A DNA stretch of 64,000 bases from Harmonia axyridis (Eukaryota > Arthropoda > Insecta > Coleoptera > Coccinellidae). This document shows positions 1 to 12,338 of this stretch, one piece after another. Each line of letters opens with the position of its first letter. Within the stretch, counting starts at the first letter, position 1. The notes under the pieces are model-generated. The model was not told the origin of the DNA, ran no database searches, and was given only the letters and a program-made list of their open reading frames with translations. The DNA is taken from NCBI RefSeq assembly GCF_914767665.1, contig NC_059502.1, positions 60,680,031 to 60,744,030 of the forward strand. The letters are read 5' to 3'. The position numbers and the translations under genes were made by a program.

Positions 1-3000
1 TAGAGTCGGCAAAATACTTTACCGACCTCCATGGTCTGACAACCGCAAAACAATTCATACCGTCTTGGCAACATATTTTTTGAATAATCAATTTTTTCGA
101 ATTTTTTATAGTTCGCAAAGGGGTCATAGAAGCAGCGAGATTTTTCTTATTCTTCTTATTTATTTCCGTTTTTGAATCGGCACATTTCAGAGCATTTATT
201 ATAACCCTGAAAATTTCAGAAAATTCAAAATAATGAACATAAATGAGAGACTAGGTTGTATCATCTATCATAATTCTGAGAAAAATGGCATGCAACTATG
301 GCAATTCATTCTTCATTATTTAAATATAAATTTTTGGCCTGTAAAAATCAAATCAAAAAGAAACTAATAGAATAAGAATCAGTTCATTGAATGTTGTGCT
401 GACAATTCTGAAGAATATATCAAAGATAACCTAACTAACTGAATCGCATAGCGTTAAATGTGAGAAGAGACAGAGAAAGCAAAAAAAACAAGATGATGTC
501 TCTTGCTATTAGGCGTAAAACAGTTATATATACTTTTCTACTTCCCGATGAAGAAATAAACTAACAAGTTGCAATTACTCACGTGTTGAATTGAAGGTAC
601 ACCACATAAAAACAATTCAGCTCACATAATTAGGAACTTCTTAGCGTTGTAATTGAACCTCTCATTACCTGTAAAAAAAAACAATGTTTATCTTTCAACG
701 AAAAAAGCACATAACTTGAATGGTCATAATGAGATGAAAGCATTGAGTAAAAAATCAACATGTCAATTATTAGCAAATTGTCAAAACGAGATCAAAATAA
801 GTACAATAATCATCTCGATAAAAGCGTGCTCTCGAATATGAACCAGGTCAAAGTAAGATGTAGGCTTGAGAACGTTGAGGTTAGCTTTTTTCATGCGAAT
901 AGATCATTCATTGTTACCTCATACTAATTTTGAATTGAAACTATAAACACCAAGCCCTGAGGTAAAATTTATATTAGAAGGAAATTTCGGATCCAATATT
1001 GAAAGGTGTTCTTCTCTTTATTGCGAAGCCTCCTTTTATGAAATTCAGCATCTATACCTTGAGGTATTCGTGAATTGGAGTTTTTTACGGTGTTTCTCAA
1101 TGGGGTAAAAGTGAAAGGTTGAAAATTTTGATTGAAGTTTATATGCGGCTCTTAATTTTTTCTATAAACGATACAAGGAACCTACTTCTTTTTAAGCTCT
1201 AGTTGTCCGAACAGATCGCTCTATCATTTCTCGACAATTTTTGTTATTTTGTGTTTTTGTTAATTTAGAAACGGAAGATTCTATACAAATAACAATACAG
1301 CATTTATATATGAATGACAGTTTGAAGCCTACTGCAAAATTCAATGGAAAAAATACCCAATCTTTCCGTGACACGAAGAGATTTTAGGTTTTGATATTGA
1401 CTAACAATTTCAAGCATGCTGCAAAATTTCGAGGACAGAACCATAGAAAATTCAAGAAGAATATTGGAAAAAAATACCCAATATTTTCGTTATAATAGTT
1501 CTGATCGGGTTGAGATTTTACATGTAACTTTTAGTAATAAGTTGTTATTTGTTGAAAATGTTTTTCGACCTATATCTTCGCAACGAAGCGCTTATTCAGA
1601 AATCGTCAAATAATAATAATAATAATGGAGTTTATTTCTGTAAATAAATGATAAAATATCCTTGAAATGATTTAAGGAATAAACTCTTGAACCTGTGTAT
1701 CTACATGTAGGGTAACCATGTGAAGCTTAGTGTTAATATCGGTATCAGAAACAGAGAAAATTCTAGCACAACAACCCAGATGAAGTTTTGCATGTTTATA
1801 TAGAATAATAATTTTAAGCTTGTTGCAGAATTTCGTGTTGAAAGCGTCACCGAAACCATAAAAAAATCGAGCATCATATCGAAATAAAAATGAGGAAATC
1901 TACTGACCTCACGTCAGTGCTTTCGGTTTTTTTTTTTCATAAATTGTAAACAAGCTTCCATATATTGGTCTATGATTAGTTGAAAATAAGTTGGTTCAGT
2001 ATTCTAAGAAATCATGAATATAAGATTCATTACCATATGAATATGGTTTTGTAATCACCTGTCAATTATATTTACATTCTTTCATTAGTCTACAACTTTT
2101 TATCCATTCTTGAGATCTAAGATAATTATTGTTGTCATAATATAACACGATTTCAATTCATACATTATTTACATTTATTCGAAAATATTTCCTTCATCAA
2201 AACCTACTGGATTCGTTCAATATAGCAATGTCAAAAGATTAATTGATTTTCTGGCAACCGAATATTTTGAAGTTGCGGTTTTTACTCGACAAATGTTTAT
2301 TCGATATATTTAAATAATTAAATTCCATCACATTCGAGGAGCCGTATAATACACACGAACTTTTTACATTTGTTACATAATAACCATCAATGAAAACCTC
2401 TATTACCTATTACCTAGTTAGTGGTTGGGACTGTGAGGAAGAATAGTCAGTAAAAAAATAATTGGTTTTGACTGATAATTAATTATCAAGCTTCTATTAA
2501 TAGCTAATAATATTTTTGGATATTTTGTTGATGTAAGTTGTAATTGTTCTCAAATAAAGTCGAAATTCAAGAAAAAACTTGTATTTATTATAGTTCCTAG
2601 TTGATTTTAATTATACCTCAAGCACAGCACAATAGAGGAGGGAAATACGAGATACGTAGTCGCCTTAAGAAGAATTTTAAAGAACAGGCATTTAATATTA
2701 TTTTAACAATTATAGTTACATCTTCAGGAAAACATCGTATTAATATTTTGAAACAATGTTTTCTTCATTCCGAACTTTTATTCTAACTGTCGTTTGATAA
2801 AAATTTATTGAAGATTCATAGTAATGGAAATCGAAGGTGTCAAATAGTGAAAAACTACAAATCGTATTGTTATGACAACTATATTGGACAATTAATAACA
2901 AGGAAAGTAAAAATACGAGCGAAGGTAAAGTTTATCGTCTTTTGTCATACATAACAGCACGATATAGCAGTTTATCATTATTCAAATAAATTCTCTTATT

Positions 3001-4900
3001 TTGACATTTCACATCAATTTTCCAAAAAAAACCTTCGAAATGATTCTGAGTAATTGTGATTATGTGATTTCGTCAAAATGAATATGTAGTCAATCAGATG
3101 ATGATGAAGAATTTGCAAGTAATCCATATAATCTAAATAATTCCAATGCACCATCAACCGTAGACAACATACTGCTACTAACGCTTCTAAAAACCTACCA
3201 AATGCCTTTATTTCCTGATATTGACATCCATAATTGTGCTAGATGTCTAAATATCATTAGATATATAACTATAATGAATTTATTCCTACATCGCTACTTC
3301 GGTTCTTCATTTCATTCTTTCTATATCTATAACATTGATTTTGTTATAGATTCCTACTTTTTTCTTTGTTTGGTGAAAAATATTTTTCTCTAACGCATAT
3401 ACTTCAATAGCTGCAGGTTGATAAAGCACATTTTCTCTCTTTATAATACAATATACATACTAAAAGCGGGTTAAGTGCAATCAATATTACTTTCGGTAAT
3501 ATTTTAAAATTCTATTTAAGTCATTTTCACATATGATAGGAAAAAAATTATTTTTTTATCTTTTCAGTTATTACTAGAGTTAACAGCCTTAATTAAGTTA
3601 AATAATATAAAATAAACTCTTACTTAAGATATACAAGACAAAAACCAGGTAACACTGAAAACGACCGCACTGATTGAAGAAAACGAAAAAATATGTCACT
3701 TCCACGTTCTCAAATTTCACTTTCCATCAAAACAACACCCACACTGACATCACTCAAGGCTCCATCAACTACTCTTTCTGGATAATTCGCATGTTGGACA
3801 TGTCTTTCTCTCGCACTGCTTTAGGTATTTGGTAATAAGTCAACGAATGACATCAGTGTAACGAAATTCTGCAACAAATCACGGGGAAGAAAATGAGGTG
3901 AATACACGATGCAGAAGGTACCGATAACGCGGTAAAATGACGTGCCTTTTCTTCGTCGACTCAAGAACTTAACTTCTTGTCGGTTCGTTTGTGAGAATGT
4001 GCGAGGAGAGACAAAGGACCCCAAGAACCTCGAAGTGTGAGTCATGGTAGTGTGAGCAGCAGCCAGATGACTAGACGGTTGAACATTTCTGGTGATCAAA
4101 GAGAAGAAAAATGTACGGATGCTCCTTCAGAATAAACCAACCGTACACATGTAGTTGTTCAGATAAACAACGTACGTTGAGTCTACAAGAAATCGTTTTC
4201 TGATTATCAAGAAGGCTGTGAAGTTTTAATGCTACTTTTTTATGGTTATGAACATTTGACAATTATTGTTCCCTAGTTCGGAAAAAGAAATAATGTCAAT
4301 TATATCAACCTCGATTGGAATTTCATCAAACGTCTTTGATGATTTGAAATTATTTAGTTTGTTATTATAACACCCGAAAACCCAAAAGAAAAACTTTCCA
4401 CTTTGATAAAAGTTCAATTTATATATGAAAAATAATAATAAATGAGATGGAATAAACATTCGAATGAATGAAATCACATCAATCCGGAATTGATTACTTC
4501 AAACAATTTCAGTATATTCTAGTAATACAAAAAACTTGAACTACAATTCGAAAAAACTACAAACCCTCAAGTCATTAAAGAATTACAGCACAAAACTATG
4601 TATACGGTCGATACTTAGCTGTACTATGATGTAACTTAAAATAATAACTGATTTTTTCAATCAACTCATTAGGCTCAAACATATTATTTTCAATAATGGT
4701 TAAAATCCAACAAATAGAGAGAATATGTTTTGAAATGTGTCAAGTCGATGAAAATACGAAATTTCTAACATTTATGTAGGTCCAAAAAGAAATCAACTAT
4801 ATTTCTGAGCATCTGAAGATGTAAATTATTTCTCAAATTTTTATTCAACAGACCGATGAATCTATTTATATTAGTCATATCCTAGGTTAATTCAGAAGAT
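1..4900. other. AT-rich region without recognisable genes
   Basis: I find no coding sequence that resembles a known family, no RNA gene and no complete mobile element here. The open frames are short and of AT-rich random type. A small (AAT)n run lies at about 1609-1625. A short similarity between about 1346-1372 and 1463-1490 (both contain an AAAAATACCCAAT-like core) suggests an old local duplication. The stretch at about 3800-4100 is somewhat less AT-rich and has a 92-codon minus-strand frame, but nothing in it is recognisable. Confidence 0.5.
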
Positions 4901-5119
4901 CTTCAGATAAGAACAACTGCGTGCCTAAGGTTGTGACACGGTGAAGGAGATTGCTGAAATTGCTTTGTTGCAACTTGAAGGCGCAAATTAAATTTCAGCA
5001 AAACCGGCCGAAGACAACGCGTGATTTTGTAAATTTCACTTTTGAGCTTGCGCAATGAGCATCTTCCAATGGAAGAGCTGAAGTTCCTATAGCCATTCAT
5101 TTGGAACCACCGAATTTGA

Positions 5120-5935
5120 GGTACGTTTGCAGTCTAGCAAAAAGCACCCTGTATTATTAAAAGTTGAAATTTTTGTAGGCCCATATTACTGAGATCGGAA
5201 ACCCATAAGAAATTTCATCAAAATCCTATAAAAATTATATAAGTAAAGGCTGTTACAAATTCCACAAGTGGTAATAAAAAGATGAATGAAAATTTCATTG
5301 ATATCGGAAGGACAAAAAACGATATTTTGAGGTTTCAGCAATTGTATGGTTGGACTCTTGCGAAAAACAACCTGTATTATTGATAGTTGAAATTTGTATA
5401 CGACCATTTTAAAACCAAACCGGAAACTCAAAAGAAATTTCATCAAAATCCTATGAAAATTATAAAAGTTAAGGCTGTAACTAGTTTCACAAGCGGTAAT
5501 AAAAAGATGAATGAAAATTTCAATAAAATCAGAAAAGTAGAAAACGATATTTCGAGGTCTCAGCAAGTAGACGTTTGTACTCTAGCAAAAAGCACCTTGT
5601 GTTAGTTGAAATTTGTGTAGGGCCATATCTAACCCAAACCGGAAACAAATATGAAATTTCATCAAAATCCTATGAAAAACATTAAAGTTGAGGCTGTTAC
5701 AAGTTTCACAAGCGGTAATAAAAAGATATATGAAAAACCGATATTTTCAGGTTTCAACAATTGTACGTTTGCACATTAGCAAAAACCACCCTGTATTATT
5801 AACAATTGAAATTTGTATACGACCATCTATAACCCAAACCAGAAAATAATACGAAATTTCATCAAAATCCTATAAGAATTATGAAAGCCAAGGCTGTAAC
5901 AAGTTTCACAAGCGGTAATAAAAAAATATAACACT
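5120..5935. repeat. Degenerate tandem repeat, about four units of 200-220 bp
   Basis: The phrase CACCCTGTATTATTA, or a close variant, recurs near 5148, 5368, 5590 and 5787. Each time it is followed by GTTGAAATTTGT, then a block reading like AAATTTCATCAAAATCCTAT, then GGCTGT..CAAG..GGTAATAAAAA. The units have drifted by substitutions and small deletions, so the period shrinks from about 220 to about 197. Part of the same unit (GTTGAGGCTGTTACAA) appears again near 10256-10272. The short frames on both strands here follow from the repeat and are not genes. Confidence 0.75.
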
Positions 5936-7817
5936 TTTTTGGGGGTATGTGTCAATACGGGATTGATGAAGAAAATTCTTCCATGACAAGATTTAATTAA
6001 TGATATCGAATATCTATTTCATACCCTCCGACATAGATTATGAAAGACGCCCCCTTACATCATAAATCTTGCATTATAAATAAACTCGAGTGCAAGCATG
6101 CGTTTTGCACAAGAGATACTTTTTTGGTTCGTCAGGTAGTTTCCAGGGAATTCCGCAAAGAATTTGAGGAGATGAAATCAAGTTGATCGGCTATCATTCC
6201 ACCCTATAATTATGGCGACAAAGGATGATAAATTGTTACAAGTTTTGGAATAACATCTCCACTGGTGTGTGGTCTATTTCAGTCTACGAATAGCCAATAA
6301 AGAATGAATCGAAATGCTTCTCAACGATTTTCTCATGGTTCCAGAATGTACCATATGATTTATAATTAAAACAGAGAAGTTTGCGATTGGTAGAGACAGA
6401 TCAAGTATAATAAATAATAAATACCTACTTAACACCAAATTCGATAATCTACTCATGAAAAAAGAGAGAGAATAATTATTATGATGTTGGGTTAGATTCC
6501 ATTTTAAAATTATAATGACGTCATTGACAACAATTAAATCTTCAAAATAAAAATGGATTGCAAAGAATATTCATATACGGTTTTGACAGAAGTTTAGTTA
6601 TGTTTCAAAACCTGGCCGGTCAATACTCAGTTTGTCCGTATTTCTTGTGCACAAAAAAAAAACCAAATGCGTTGAAGATGTAAGGTATATACTGCTTTTA
6701 TTTGTTGTTAACGGTTATTGTTGTTTGCCTGTATAAGCATTGAAAAGTAGGTACGGCATTCAACTGATAATTCTGATGCTTCTTCCCAAATGATAGAGAG
6801 TACTTTTGCGGTATATTATGAGGAACTGAATCAGTTAGAATGGCGATATTTAAATTCATTTAAAATCTTCTGTCAATTGGCCTCTTTTGTCATCTTTGAA
6901 TTAAAAAAACTGCGGACTAAATACCCGCAACAAACAAAATGATACACTTGCACTGCATGTAGAAAACAACTCCATACTATTTCATTATTGAAGTTCATCA
7001 TTAAGTTTTATGAACATTTTACACCTTGTAGCTCCAACATGTTTACTTGAGAAACGAATACCATTTTAATAGAAAGGTACGAGGTATATTCAAGTGATAT
7101 TCAATAAGGGATTTGTTCAATTTGTTCGAAACAATCTTTTGTAGACTGCATCAAACTTCTAAACTTATAGGTAATTTCGATAAATTTTAAGACAGAAAAT
7201 TCAATAAACCAAATTGCAATAATTGACGGTATCACGAATATCTTCATCATTACGGCCGCTCATAATACTCATTGAATTGTATTAGGTGCTATTACCATTT
7301 ATGAAATAGACGACCTCATTTGATTTAATAACGTTATTAACAGATTTTTTTCGAAAGTGGATGAGACGTTGAATCTAAACAGATTATAGAAGAACAAGGA
7401 TAACCATTTAATACTGTTATTAATTCCAAGTGAGATTAAGGCCGCAAGTTACATGGAGCGAAATCCCCCCTCAGTAAGAACCTTAGTGAGATATTTGTTC
7501 TAGATGAATGATGAGAAAATTATAAATTTTAATTGAACGTTTCGCTTTCACTCAATAAACCGTATAACTTTTTATGACAACTAAAAAATATGAAATCATT
7601 TTTGTATGTATACTAAAACATATTCCGTTGTGAATCATGATCTTCACGTTCTGAAAATCAGGGTATTTTGCGAAATTTTTAACCTCAAAATTGAACCAAA
7701 ATATAATTTAGAAACGAGACCATTGTAATTTTCATATTCTGAATGTTTAATGAGCTCAAAAATGAAAAACCTTCGTGCAAGAGAAAATAGGAATAAGCAA
7801 AATGACACAAATATCTA
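5936..7817. other. AT-rich spacer, nothing recognised
   Basis: No gene, RNA or complete mobile element can be supported. Frames are at most about 60 codons. Confidence 0.5.
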
Positions 7818-7819
7818 TA

Positions 7820-8757
7820 GGGTGTTTTTTTTCGAGGTGTATAACTTTAAGTTGGGATTACTGTTCAAAATGGAGACCGATTTAACAGCTGTCAATTGAT
7901 TTATTCTCAGTTTGGTTTGGCAATTCATCATGAATAGACTCACGCCAGAACAACGCTTGCAAATAGTGCAATTTTATTTCGAAAATAATGGTTCTGTGCG
8001 GAATACGTATCGCGCACCATGTCCATTTTATTTTGTTTAGCGATGAAGCGCACTTCTGGTTGAATGGCTACGTCAACAAACAAAACTGCCACATTTGGAG
8101 TGAAGCTAATCCTCAAGTGTATGTCGAAACACCGTTACATCCAGAAAAACTGATTGTTTGGTGCGCTTTATGGGCTGGTGGAATCATTGGTCCGTACTTC
8201 TTCAAAAACGATTATGGCCAACACGTAACAGTCAATGGTGATCGGTATAGAGCCATGATTACTAACTTTTTCATTCCTGAATTGAACAACCATGATGTCC
8301 AGGAGCTGTGGTTCCAACAAGACGGCGCAACATGTCACACAGCTCGTGCCACAATCGATTTATTGAAAGACACGTTTGGTGACCGCCTAATTTCACGTTT
8401 TGCACCTGTGAATTCGCCTCCAAGATCTTATGATTTAACACCGCTAGACTACTTTCTGTGGGGCTATGTGAAGTCATTGGTCTATGCGGATAAGCCACAA
8501 ACCCTTGACCATTTGGAAGACAACAGTCGCCGTATTATTGACGTAATACGGCCACAAATGTTGGAAAAAGTCATCGAAATTTGGACGTCCAGATTGGACT
8601 ACATCCGAGCCAGCCGTGGCGGTTATATGCCAGAAATCATATTTAAAATATAATGCCACAAGATCATCTTGCGGATAAATAAAATGAATGTCAATCGAAT
8701 AATCCATCGTTGTTTTATTGCAATTCAAAGTTCTATAGCTCTAAAAAAAACCCTTTT
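7820..8757 (+). mobile_element. Deleted mariner-like element (DD41D type), copy 1
   Basis: The left end reads GGGTGTTTTTTTTCGAGGTG and is preceded by TA. The right end is the partly inverted counterpart, ...CTATAGCTCTAAAAAAAACCC, followed by T-rich sequence with a TA. The terminal inverted repeats are imperfect, about 35 bp. The left part encodes the start of a transposase (MNRLTPEQRLQIVQF, from 7930), typical of the helix-turn-helix region. About 35 codons later the sequence jumps straight to the catalytic domain, so some 100-150 codons of linker are missing, judged against the usual mariner length of about 340 residues. The element is therefore about 0.94 kb rather than about 1.3 kb and could only move with help from an intact relative. 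Confidence 0.9.
7988..8653 (+). pseudogene. Mariner-like transposase catalytic domain, internally deleted (copy 1)
   Basis: This is the longest open transposase frame of the family in the window, 221 codons. The first 15-20 residues (MVLCGIRIAHHVH) are an out-of-frame reading of the N-terminal region made by the internal deletion; true homology begins at about FSDEAHFWLNG. The catalytic triad is visible: D in FSDEAHFW, D in WFQQDGATCHTA, and D in LTPLDYFLWG. I count 41 residues between the second and third D, so the signature is DD41D, as described for the rosa-type mariners. The domain is open to its natural end (...MPEIIFKI), but it has no DNA-binding domain in frame and cannot be a working transposase. 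Confidence 0.85.
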
Positions 8758-8759
8758 TA

Positions 8760-9640
8760 ATGGAAAACTAGAAGCTAAATGTACCAATTTGTTTACCGAT
8801 AATGAGTTCATTCATGTATCTGATCATAAAGCCAACAAATATAAATATACCTAGTGACTACATAAGTCACGAAATGGAATACAGTTCTGACAGCTAGCAG
8901 TAGTCAATTCTGAGCGGAAAAACCAGCACTTTGAAGAATCCCTGCAGGAATTTCAGCACAGCCACCTGGTTCGACAGTAATATCCTTTGATGAATTCTTC
9001 AACTGGATCTATTATGCATGAAACATATAGAGTGGTCTTTTTAATTAGCAACCATGGACGAAATTAAACGGAACCATCGATAATTACAGCTAATACTTCT
9101 ACAATTATACTAATTATAATGGTAATGGATGCTCCCAGAGAAGAAATATTTTCTATGATGCTTTTTTATTTTGAGATAGTTGTACAACCTCCCGAAGCTA
9201 TTCGATAAATACTCAAGAGCGATCTGATGGACAGTTAGAGAATTAAATTGATGTTTTACTTCAGATGAGAGAGAAAGGTCGATCCAAATTTCCTGTCGGG
9301 CAAAAATTAGGAAGATGAATGATGCGCATCATTACCTAATGCTCGAAGTGGTTTAGAATATGACGCAAAAATTAGCAATATGTATTATAAAGATGATATA
9401 TTACTGTAAAGGAAATTTCGACTATAAATATAGATGTTAAAGAAGGAATGGAATCCTGAATTTTTTATGTATTCTTCATTGATGAATTGCTATGGATTTT
9501 GAGTATACATGCATCATCAATTCAATCAATCAATCTATGATTGAGACCAAAAATCAGAACCTACTTATTAGGAAAGATTCCTTTGGAACTGAAAACATGA
9601 AATGAACATGGACATGAAAAGAAATAAACACCCATGCTGT
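8760..9640. other. AT-rich spacer
   Basis: Nothing recognised; no frame above about 60 codons. Confidence 0.5.
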
Positions 9641-10003
9641 TTTAGCCCTTTTTGATTATTATGATGTTTAGTTTTGGCAACGTCGCGTATTGTAGGAATA
9701 TCGAGATGTATGTTTTGTTAGATTATTAATGAGATGTATGGTTATCGGAAAGAAAAGTTTGGTATTATAAAGTTTTCGGTGTTAAATATAACGGTTTTGG
9801 TTTCATTCACGGACATTTTGAATATATTAAGATTACAGTTCATTAGAAGGACAGTTTGCATTGTATAAATCCCATTTTGTTCCATTTCAATCCTTTACCT
9901 TGTTCCCTTACATCCTTATACAGTGCGGTGCTGTGTGGAAGCAGAGAGCAGTTTGTATTGGTAAGACTATTATAACATCATTTTTATTGGTTCAAATAGT
10001 GAA
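9641..10003 (+). repeat. Dispersed repeat, solo-LTR-like, copy A
   Basis: This block is closely similar to 58641-59012, with substitutions and short indels. Both copies begin TGTTTTAGCCC and similarity stops just after TTATTGGTTCA, so each copy starts TG and ends CA as an LTR would. A TATAAAT-like box (GTATAAATCCC) sits about 220 bp in, as expected for an LTR promoter. I see no clear target-site duplication and no internal gag-pol in either place, so the solo-LTR reading is inference; it could equally be another short repeat family. Confidence 0.55.
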
Positions 10004-10011
10004 AAAATTTT

Positions 10012-10014
<3 letters not shown>

Positions 10015-10052
<38 letters not shown>
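10015..10052. repeat. (TA)n microsatellite
   Basis: About 19 uninterrupted TA units follow copy A of the dispersed repeat. The run makes a false tyrosine-isoleucine stretch in one open frame. Confidence 0.95.
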
Positions 10053-10056
<4 letters not shown>

Positions 10057-10299
10057 CTATCACTTCAGGGATTAAGTTGAATAGCTTGCTAGACTTCGCC
10101 CTGCTGTGATAATGATCTGCAAATAAAGACTAGCTATCTATCTATTATGTTTGCTCATGAGCAAGGCGCATATCTAAGATTCGTTTGGAACCACCTGGAC
10201 TCAAACAAGATATCCACACTAAACTTCCATCAACATTGGATGATAATTAGGAAAGTTGAGGCTGTTACAATAATTTGGTGTCACAGACCGACAAAAAAC

Positions 10300-10906
10300 C
10301 AAAGTTGTTCAAAATGGTCGGAAATTTTTTTAATCCGAAAAGTGATCCTGATTCCTCTAGCTTTGGTTTTCTGAAGCAATATTGAGTTCATGGAATAATC
10401 GATATGAACGGAGGACAAATATATAGGGTAACGAAAAAAGTGTATAGAAAGCGAATACAATAGATTTCGATTTTAATGTACTCGATATATTATGATTTGA
10501 CAGAAAATATCAGCTCGAAGTCATTTCCATCCCACAAAATAAACTTATCCTGAGTGCAATTGAAATTGCATCATTAAAGGGTATCGAACAATAAGTCATA
10601 AATATGGTCCAATTCCTTTGGTCACGCAGACTGTTCAAGAACGTTCTCTATACATTCAGATTAAATTTTAGAGAGTCGATTTTATTATACTCTACGCGAT
10701 TGTATGATGGCTGATCTGGAAATAACAATAGAAATGTAATAAATAGAACTCACAAGTACGGATGAACTCATTACGAAATTTGCAGGTATGAAAATCGATA
10801 ACTATCTGAAATGATTAAAAGCATTTAACGCCTATTTTAAAGGTGATTTGCGTGAAATTTCTAATGAAATATCGGTTTGTATACTCAGCGGATAAATAAA
10901 TAATAG
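10300..10906. other. AT-rich spacer
   Basis: Nothing recognised. Confidence 0.5.
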
Positions 10907-10908
10907 TA

Positions 10909-11913
10909 CAGTGCATCCCATTTTGGGTGAGACAGCCAGGTTTCTCGCTTGTTATTTAAGATAGAGCCTTGCGGTTTTCACGTTCCTGTCCTACTTTTTC
11001 GTGAAACTCAAGTTGGTCTAATCAGATTTTGCATAACTGTTTCCGTTCAAGAGATACAGGGTGATTTTGGGAATTGATACTTTTCGGACCCCTCCTTTAT
11101 CTCCGAAGTTATAAGAAATAATGCTGAGGTAAAAACTACGTCTGAATCAGAATTCTGCGTAGAATCCAGTGGCGTACTCAATATTTTTTTTCGGGGTATG
11201 GTTTTGAAGATTCAACACAAACCTATTTTTTTTTTAATGGAACACCATGTATATCATTACTTCGTTGAATTCGTTATTTTTTTCCCTTCAAAATGATGTA
11301 TGATACTATGCAGGTAGAATGTTCAGAAATGTTAAAAAAACACTAAAACATCAAATAATGATGATTATTTGTCAATGGGCCATGAATTTTCTATGTTTCA
11401 ATAAGAGGATTATTACTTTCGATTTTTAAAACTAGTAGGTTATTGATGATACAAACATCCTTGTTTTTATTATGGCTACTATGCATTTGGGAGCATTGTT
11501 TTATCAAGTAGGCATTGGAGGGAAAAAAACCAATCTGATCCAGCTGTCATCGCTAAGAATTATTGTTATTATTATTGATTCTTCTTTTATATGGGAAATC
11601 CATTGCCCATTAACAAAAAAATCATCATTATTGGATATTTTAGTGTTTTTTTAACATTTCTGAACATCCTACCTACATAGTATTAGACATAATTTTGAAG
11701 GGAAAAAAATTCAACGAAGTAATGATATACATGGTGTTCCATTGAAAAAAATATAGGTTTGTGTCGAATCTTCAAAACCATACCCTGAAAAAAAAATTGA
11801 GTACGCCACTGGATTCTACGCAGAATTCTGATTCAGACGTAGTTTTTACCTCAGCATTATTTCTTATAACTTCGGAGATAAAGGAGGGGTCTCACCCAAA
11901 ATGGGATGCACTG
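10909..11913. mobile_element. Foldback DNA element, about 1 kb, with TA flanks
   Basis: The ends are exact inverted repeats: CAGTGCATCCCATTTTGGGT and a few more bases at the left, and the reverse complement at 11889-11913. TA lies immediately outside both ends. The arms stay complementary far inward: 11087-11400 matches the reverse complement of about 11590-11890, so most of the element is one large imperfect palindrome centred near 11480. The left arm has about 156 bp (10934-11089), bounded by GAC, that the right arm lacks. There is no transposase. The TA flanks and CAGT start suggest a non-autonomous Tc1/mariner-superfamily element, but that is inference. Confidence 0.8.
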
Positions 11914-11949
11914 TACATTATGATACAAGTGTGTGGTATAAGTGAGTCT

Positions 11950-12222
11950 ATTCTTCTTCTTGCAGTGCATCTCCTATCGGAGGTTAGCTATCATCACAGC
12001 AATCCGGACCCTGTTGACTGCAGCCCTGAACAATTGAACACTACCACAGTTAAACCAGTCCCTCAGGTTCTTAAGCCAGGACATACGGCGTCTACCAATG
12101 TTCCTTCGTCCACTGATTTTTCCCTGGACTATCAGTTGGAGAAGTGTGTATTTTCTGCCTCTCATTATATGGCCCAGGTACAGAAGTTTTCGCTTTTTAA
12201 TGGTGTTAACTATTTCGCAGTC
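11950..12222 (-). pseudogene. RTE-like LINE, 3' end of reverse transcriptase ORF (part 2, after the nested LINE)
   Basis: Read on the minus strand this encodes LYLGHIMRGRKYTLLQL..., continuing to a GRRRMSWLKNLRDWF-like segment and ending IAVMIANLR-stop. This is the characteristic C-terminus of RTE-type insect LINE polymerases. The reading frame runs off at the LINE boundary at 12222 and resumes at 19239 on the other side of the inserted LINE. The 3' part after the stop is short and A/G-rich (GCAAGAAGAAGAATAGA), as expected for such an element's end. It is a 5'-truncated, dead copy. Confidence 0.8.
12211..12222. repeat. Left copy of 12-bp target-site duplication
   Basis: TATTTCGCAGTC is found here and again, identically, at 19227-19238. 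The two copies flank the I-like LINE exactly, and one of them is surplus in the reading frame of the older RTE fragment. Confidence 0.9.
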
Positions 12223-12338
12223 ACCCCCAGGGGGTCTGTTGATGACAGATACGGGTGTGGCAAGCCTGGGGCCCCAGCTGGTTACTTCACCTAAAGAAGC
12301 GTGTGGTCCCTGCGATAAAGGGACAAAAATGAGGATCT

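Noticed and set aside
3821..4099. 92-codon minus-strand frame in a slightly GC-richer block
   Set aside because: No recognisable motif, splice context or similarity by eye. Too weak to call.
8271..8728. Minus-strand frames such as MAYPHRPMTLHSPTES and MDYSIDMNFIYPQDN, repeated in every mariner-like copy
   Set aside because: They are the antisense of the transposase catalytic domain and element 3' end. They recur only because the element does.
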